In this document: positions 7,207 to 11,082 of the stretch, one piece after another | Numbering within the stretch: position 1 is the first letter of the stretch | How the letters are laid out: every line of letters starts with the position of its first letter | Assembly: GCA_005779435.1 (NCBI GenBank) | Contig: SXJH01000160.1 | Location: 1-11,082 of the forward strand | Reading direction: 5' to 3' | Length of the DNA: 11,082 bases | DNA from: Nitrosomonas sp. | Lineage (GTDB): Bacteria > Pseudomonadota > Gammaproteobacteria > Burkholderiales > Nitrosomonadaceae | Notes under the pieces: generated by a model | What the model was told of the DNA's origin: nothing | The model's database searches: none | The model's input: only the letters and a program-made list of their open reading frames with translations | Made by a program: the position numbers and the translations under genes

Positions 7207-7617
7207 GTGACTGTGGTAACCAAACTCTCTGAATTGCAACATTTGTTTTATGCGGATTGCGGCAAGCGGATAAAGCGCATCGATTCGATTTTGAAGTGCG
7301 GCGAACACGGCATTACCGCGAACGATTGCGATGTGTTGTATCAAGAATTCGATAGCTTGTACGGAGGCGCTAAAGCGGCCTGTTTCCCTGAGCTTGAGAA
7401 TTTCTTTTTCGCATTGGCGGGCTATGCGCGGTTTCTCAAACGTTGTTTGCCAAATCTTGTTAGCGAACGGGATGTGCGGTTGATTCGGGAAGGAGTCGAT
7501 CTGGTAACTGCCGGAGAAAGCGGGCAATGCAGCGGTATAGAGGAAAATCGGGAGCGATTGCTGGTGTTTGTTAAACAATTGAGCGAGTGGATGCAGCGGC
7601 CTTCGAAAGGAGTGTAA
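7207..7617 (+). CDS. Degenerate HPt/CheA-P1-like protein lacking the phospho-histidine
   Basis: 136 residues if GTG 7207 is the start. The frame runs back to GTG 7129, but that would encode residues from the mobile element. The protein looks all-helical. LYQEFDSLYGGAKAACFPEL (44-63) aligns with the HPt signature, for example IFRAAHNIKGAARGIDAKDI in the CheA of this window: Asp49 (codon 7351-7353) replaces the phosphorylated His, Tyr52 replaces the usual Lys, and the G-x-A-[RK] turn is kept. The preceding helix and the following PELENFFFALAGYARFLK also fit an HPt four-helix bundle. It therefore probably cannot carry phosphate. It could bind a receiver or kinase as an adaptor, inhibitor or phosphatase helper. 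It ends 4 bp before the hybrid kinase gene, which suggests they act together. The HPt call rests on visual alignment of a short motif and overall length. Confidence 0.6.
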   Translation: MTVVTKLSELQHLFYADCGKRIKRIDSILKCGEHGITANDCDVLYQEFDSLYGGAKAACFPELENFFFALAGYARFLKRCLPNLVSERDVRLIREGVDLVTAGESGQCSGIEENRERLLVFVKQLSEWMQRPSKGV

Positions 7618-7621
7618 CGTT

Positions 7622-9610
7622 ATGATAAATGAAATGAACCGGCAAATGGAAGGGCCGATCGATCGGCGTTATCGAATTCTGATTGTCGACGATATGGCGA
7701 CCAATCGCATGCTGGCCCGTTCGGCGTTAAACGACATGGAGTACGATATTCTGGAAGCCGATGGCGGCGAAGCGGCGTTGCGGATATTGAACGATCGTGT
7801 GGTCGACGTGGTGTTGCTCGATGTGAGAATGCCGGGAATGGACGGTTTTGAAGTGTGCAGGAGAATCCGGCAGATCGAGCGCCTGAAATTGCTGCCGGTG
7901 ATTATGCTGACTGTCGTGGAGGAGAAGGACAGTATCGTAAACGGGATGAAAGCCGGCGCCAGCGATTATCTGACCAAGCCGTTTCATGCCAACGAGCTGA
8001 TGGCGCGGTTGGCCGCTGCTGCGGAGCGCAACCGGCTGGGAGAAGAATTGATCGTGGCGCGCCGTGCCGCCGAATCGGCCAATCAATCCAAAAGCTCGTT
8101 TCTGGCGACAATGAGCCATGAGATCCGAACGCCGATGAATGTCATCATCGGATTGTCGCATTTATGTTTGCAAACCAATCTCGATCCGAATCAAAGAAAT
8201 TATGTGGAGAAAATAAACCGGGCGGCCTTGTCGTTATTGGACATCATTAACGATGTGCTGGATTTTTCCCGCATCGAAGCGGGAAAGCTCGAGTTATCGA
8301 AAGAGGATTTCGATTTGCGTTCATGTTTGGCGCGCGTGGATTCGTTGATTGGTTTTCTGGCGCGATCCAAAGGATTGGCGTTTGAAATCAATATCCCAAG
8401 CGAGATCCCCTATTTTTTGCACGGCGATGCCGTGCGGCTGGGGCAAATTCTCATTAATTTGGCGGGTAACGCCGTCAAGTTTACCGAGAAAGGTTCTGTC
8501 AAAATCACCATTGTTTGCGAGGCACTGCATCCCGATGAAGTGGATTTGAAATTTTCAATTCGCGACACCGGAATCGGTTTGAGTTCCGAGCAGATCGAGC
8601 GTTTGTTCAAATCGTACAGTCAAGCGGAAAGCACGACGCATCATAAATATGGCGGGAGCGGCCTTGGTCTGGTGATCAGCCGGCAAATGGTGGAGTTGAT
8701 GCAGGGACGCATCTGGATTGAAAGTGCATTGGGTCAAGGCAGTACGTTCCATTTTACGGCGCGATTCGGTCGCGGTAAGGAAGTCGAGGCGAATGTCATG
8801 CACCAGGCCGTCGATCTGCAAGCAGCGAAGCAACGGCTCAAGGATGCGCGGATTCTGATTGTGGAAGACAATCCTTTCAATCAATTGGTAGTTCGGGATT
8901 TGCTGGGTCTGGTTGAGGCAGTTGCCGAGGTTGCCGATAACGGAAAAGAGGCGCTGAGGCTTCTGGAAAATGAGAAGTTCGATTTGGTGCTGATGGATAC
9001 GCAATTGCCGATCATGGACGGTTATGAGACAACGCGGCATATTCGTGAAAAAGCCGAGTTTGCGGCGCTGCACATAGTTGCGATGACGGGCAATGTAACG
9101 GCGGAGGATCGCAAGCGGTGTTTGGCGGTCGGGATGAACGATTTTATACCGAAGCCGGTTAATCCCGATCAAATGTACCTGATTCTGGCGAAATGGTTGC
9201 CATCGTCCGATGGCCTGAATGAAAAGGGAGGAAATGAGAATTTGAAAACGACGATTGAAGCGATTCGATCCGAGGTGTCGGTAGTCGATATGGATATGCT
9301 GCGCGGTATGTTTAATAACGATACCGCATTGATACGTAAGATTGGGTTGAAATTTATCGAGGTTGCAAATGCCACCTTGTCTGAAATGAAGGCGGCTCAC
9401 GATAATCGCGATTTGCATGAGTTGGGCCGTTTGGGGCATAAGCTGAAATCTTCCGCAAGAACCATCGGTGCTTTAAGTTTCGGCGATTTATGCGATGCGC
9501 TTGAAATGGCCGATGCGAGTAACGATTGGGCTGCCGCTGAAACCATCGTAGTGCAACTGCCGCCCTTGCTGGATCGGATTACGGAGCAACTGCATAAAGA
9601 ATTGCAGTGA
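7622..9610 (+). CDS. Soluble hybrid histidine kinase: REC-HisKA-HATPase-REC-HPt
   Basis: 662 residues from ATG 7622, with the strong site AAAGGAG (7606-7612) 9 bases upstream, inside the end of the previous gene. Domains: receiver 1 at ~17-135 (Asp23/Asp24, phospho-acceptor Asp67 in LLDVRMPGMDG, Lys119 in TKPF); a short coiled coil; HisKA with phospho-His166 in MSHEIRTPMN; ATPase with N box ILINLAGNAVKF, G1 RDTGIGL (314-320) and G2 GGSGLGL (344-350); receiver 2 at ~408-525 (Asp459 in LMDTQLPIMDGYE, Lys511); HPt at ~565-660 with phospho-His606 in GHKLKSSARTIGA. All phosphotransfer residues are present, so a His-Asp-His relay is expected. There are no membrane segments or sensor domain: input may come through receiver 1, for example from CheA. 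No DNA-binding or enzymatic output regulator is encoded nearby. Confidence 0.95.
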   Translation: MINEMNRQMEGPIDRRYRILIVDDMATNRMLARSALNDMEYDILEADGGEAALRILNDRVVDVVLLDVRMPGMDGFEVCRRIRQIERLKLLPVIMLTVVEEKDSIVNGMKAGASDYLTKPFHANELMARLAAAAERNRLGEELIVARRAAESANQSKSSFLATMSHEIRTPMNVIIGLSHLCLQTNLDPNQRNYVEKINRAALSLLDIINDVLDFSRIEAGKLELSKEDFDLRSCLARVDSLIGFLARSKGLAFEINIPSEIPYFLHGDAVRLGQILINLAGNAVKFTEKGSVKITIVCEALHPDEVDLKFSIRDTGIGLSSEQIERLFKSYSQAESTTHHKYGGSGLGLVISRQMVELMQGRIWIESALGQGSTFHFTARFGRGKEVEANVMHQAVDLQAAKQRLKDARILIVEDNPFNQLVVRDLLGLVEAVAEVADNGKEALRLLENEKFDLVLMDTQLPIMDGYETTRHIREKAEFAALHIVAMTGNVTAEDRKRCLAVGMNDFIPKPVNPDQMYLILAKWLPSSDGLNEKGGNENLKTTIEAIRSEVSVVDMDMLRGMFNNDTALIRKIGLKFIEVANATLSEMKAAHDNRDLHELGRLGHKLKSSARTIGALSFGDLCDALEMADASNDWAAAETIVVQLPPLLDRITEQLHKELQ

Positions 9611-9642
9611 TAAAGACAGCAAAGAGCTGCTAAAGGTCGTCG

Positions 9643-10578
9643 ATGACGGTTATTCTGATCTATTTGCGCGGCTATTTCGCGCATGTGGATAAAGGGTTGT
9701 TGCTGTTTTGCAGTATTTGGACCGCTGTGCTGATCGCCTTGAACTATCAATTGGGGATTGAACGCACGCTGATTGCCAATTTGGATTCCCGGTTTTATCA
9801 ATTCCTGGCGTTGTTTTGCGTTTATTGTTGCGCTTTCGTCGTTCCCTATCTTTTTATCGCTGTTTTTAGAAAGCCGCTCATCGTGATTACGCCGCTGTTT
9901 TGGTGGCTGCTGCTGATCGCTCCGGCTTTGTTTGCATTCAAAGTCAGCGTTGTCAATCCGCTGGAGTACGGTCTTGCAGGTGTTTGGGGCGATTATTGGG
10001 TGGCTGCTACGACGCTGCCGTTTAAGTTTCTGACGGTGCTGGCGCCGTTGATCGTTTTGCATCGGATGCTTGCTCCGCAGACGAGCTTCTGGGGTATGAC
10101 ATTGCAGAATCTACGATGGCGTCCCTATCTGCAAATGCTGGTTTTGATGGTGCCGTTGATCCTATTCGCCAGTACGCAACCGGATTTTCTGAGCGTTTAT
10201 CCCCGGGGGGCGCAAATCGCTTTTATAACAGCCCATACGGATTATTGGCATGGTATTTTGCTCAAGGCATTGTATGAAATCAGTTACGGGATTGATTTTG
10301 TAACGATCGAGTTGTTCTTTCGCGGTTTTCTGATCTTTGCTTTCACGCGCTTTGCCGGTGCTGCGGCGATTCTGCCGATGGCGGTGTTCTATTGCAGCAT
10401 CCATTTCGGCAAACCTTTGCTGGAGTGCGTTTCGTCTTTTTTCGGCGGATTAATCCTCGGTGTTGTCGCGTATCGGACGCAATCGATCGTCGGCGGCTTG
10501 GCGGTACATCTGGGGGTCGCCTGGATGATGGAGATCGGCGGTTACGTGGGGAACGGTATGTTGAGAGGTAAGGGATAG
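9643..10578 (+). CDS. CPBP-family (Rce1/Abi-like) intramembrane protein with degenerate active site
   Basis: 311 residues from ATG 9643, AAGG at 9633-9636, 32 bp after the kinase gene in the same direction. About eight hydrophobic segments are visible (roughly 20-38, 55-77, 83-100, 125-140, 162-178, 218-236, 243-257, 264-300). The C-terminal half carries the CPBP motifs in weakened form. Motif 1 is IELFFRG (222-228) where the family has EExxxR, so the first Glu is Ile222. Motif 2 is Y250-x3-H254 instead of FxxxH. Motif 3 has His289, but Ala293 stands where Asn/Asp is usual. In Rce1-type proteases the first Glu, the two His and the Asn build the active site. Proteolysis is therefore doubtful and the protein may be a non-enzymatic membrane partner. 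Its place as last gene of the unit suggests, but does not prove, a link to the signalling pathway. Confidence 0.75.
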   Translation: MTVILIYLRGYFAHVDKGLLLFCSIWTAVLIALNYQLGIERTLIANLDSRFYQFLALFCVYCCAFVVPYLFIAVFRKPLIVITPLFWWLLLIAPALFAFKVSVVNPLEYGLAGVWGDYWVAATTLPFKFLTVLAPLIVLHRMLAPQTSFWGMTLQNLRWRPYLQMLVLMVPLILFASTQPDFLSVYPRGAQIAFITAHTDYWHGILLKALYEISYGIDFVTIELFFRGFLIFAFTRFAGAAAILPMAVFYCSIHFGKPLLECVSSFFGGLILGVVAYRTQSIVGGLAVHLGVAWMMEIGGYVGNGMLRGKG

Positions 10579-10596
10579 TTGGTGCGGCGCGGAAAC

Positions 10597-10625
10597 AAAA
10601 AAACCGCCGGTTAGGGCGGTTTTTT
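10597..10625. terminator. Bidirectional intrinsic terminator
   Basis: ACCGCC (10603-10608) pairs with GGCGGT (10615-10620) around the loop GGTTAG. An A run (10597-10603) flanks the left side and a T run (10620-10625) the right. It sits between two convergent genes and can end the chemosensory operon on the plus strand and the lipoprotein transcript on the minus strand. Confidence 0.9.
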
Positions 10626-10646
10626 GTAAATCAGTTTCTTTGGCGA

Positions 10647-10829
10647 TTAATGGCCAGGCTTGCTGGTTCCGCCGAAAGGACGCGGATCTTGTCCTTCTTT
10701 GAGGCATTCACCATTACCACCTACGCCAAACTTACAATCGTCATACGAAGCATTGGGATCGCCCATGTCGGCATTAGAACAAGCAGTCATAAATACTAAT
10801 AGTAGTACAGCCAAGAGTGATAATTTCAT
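10647..10829 (-). CDS. Small lipoprotein of unknown function
   Basis: 60 residues. Residues 1-16 are a signal peptide (Lys2, a hydrophobic core LSLLAVLLLVF, then MTA) ending in lipobox Cys17, so the mature protein has 44 residues with a lipidated N-terminus. Ser at +2 predicts outer-membrane sorting. The mature part is Gly/Asp/Pro-rich and polar, with two further cysteines (Cys32 and Cys42) that could form a disulfide. A purine-rich stretch ACGGAG directly abuts the ATG and AAGGA lies further upstream. The gene is convergent with the operon and shares its terminator. I do not recognise the family. Small lipoproteins of this sort are often envelope or entericidin-like proteins, but nothing here shows that. 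Confidence 0.7.
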   Translation of the reverse strand: MKLSLLAVLLLVFMTACSNADMGDPNASYDDCKFGVGGNGECLKEGQDPRPFGGTSKPGH

Positions 10830-11010
10830 CTCCGTCGTTTCCTTAATTTAAGTTTATTTACCATGTTTACATCAAGGTTTGGAGTATACAACAGAGCGAT
10901 TGAAATTTCCAAGAACTTCATGCCTGCGGGCGGCAATGCAATCTGCGGCGGCTTTTGCGGGCTAGGAGTCTGTCGGACTTAAGACCAATCTACTGCGCCG
11001 ATGGGATAAC
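10830..11010. other. Non-coding stretch: upstream region of the lipoprotein gene and GC-rich spacer
   Basis: No convincing gene was seen on either strand. 10830-10900 is AT-rich and must hold the minus-strand promoter of the lipoprotein gene, but no -35/-10 pair stands out. 10920-10963 is GC-rich with loosely repeated GCGG(C/G) blocks. From 10966 the composition changes at GGAGTCTGTCGGACTTAA. Confidence 0.4.
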
Positions 11011-11082
11011 GGTTCATATTTCCTCAATTTTTCGTTGCATAGATTAACTATGCGCCTCAAAATTAAGAAAGTATGCACTCGC
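10966..11082. mobile_element. Possible end of an insertion sequence (cut by window edge)
   Basis: GGAGTCTGTCGGACTTAA at 10966-10983 looks like the terminal repeat of a transposable element and is preceded by CTAG (10962-10965), a common target site. The sequence inside is non-coding and contains a long palindrome. No transposase and no second end are in the window, so this rests on resemblance only. Confidence 0.3.
11011..11079. repeat. Imperfect inverted repeat, 32-base arms, 5-base loop
   Basis: The arm 11011-11042 is the imperfect reverse complement of 11048-11079 (about 23 of 32 positions by eye). The inner six bases GCATAG/CTATGC pair perfectly around ATTAA. It could be a transposon subterminal binding site, an RNA hairpin or a regulator site. 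Confidence 0.6.

Noticed and set aside
8555..9439. Long minus-strand open frame of 294 codons opposite the hybrid kinase
   Set aside because: It overlaps fully conserved ATPase, receiver and HPt coding sequence on the plus strand, and its product has no recognisable domain.
10660..10851. Plus-strand frame of 63 codons opposite the lipoprotein gene
   Set aside because: No domain or signal features. The minus-strand frame has a clear signal peptide and lipobox.

Overview
The window carries one long plus-strand chemosensory and phosphorelay gene cluster, from the left edge to about 10.58 kb. It is followed by a terminator and a small convergent lipoprotein gene. Moderate GC, the style of the proteins and a short inverted repeat that resembles repeats I associate with ammonia-oxidising betaproteobacteria suggest a Nitrosomonas-like organism. 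That assignment comes from memory and was not searched.

Layout: (1) the C-terminal part of a ParA-family ATPase, cut by the left edge; (2) a CheW-type coupling protein with a long N-terminal extension; (3) a 143-bp miniature inverted-repeat element; (4) a soluble chemoreceptor with three PAS domains; (5) a hybrid CheA with a C-terminal receiver; (6) CheB methylesterase; (7) a second copy of the 143-bp element; (8) a small protein that folds like an HPt/CheA-P1 domain but has Asp where the phosphorylated His should be; (9) a soluble REC-HisKA-HATPase-REC-HPt hybrid kinase; (10) a CPBP-family (Abi/Rce1-like) membrane protein with degenerate active-site motifs; (11) a bidirectional terminator; (12) a 60-residue lipoprotein on the minus strand; (13) about 250 bp without a gene, ending in a palindrome and what may be an insertion-sequence end.

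How it may work: the receptor has no membrane segments, so it should sense an intracellular cue (redox, oxygen or a ligand, through an Aer-like PAS). It would signal through the CheW protein to CheA. CheA has no P2 CheY-docking domain, carries its own receiver, and no separate CheY or CheR is encoded here. The ParA plus extended-CheW pair resembles systems that position chemosensory arrays in the cell (ParC/ParP, PpfA). The hybrid kinase and the His-less HPt protein, 4 bp apart and downstream of CheB, suggest that the chemosensory pathway is joined to a phosphorelay.

The clearest mobile-DNA result is the pair of 143-bp elements, about 94% identical by eye. Each has near-symmetric terminal inverted repeats and a perfect 4-bp target duplication (TTAG and TTGG). 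One is inserted exactly at the stop codon of the cheW-like gene, and both lie inside the transcription unit. The most novel candidate is the pseudo-HPt protein inside a chemosensory operon.
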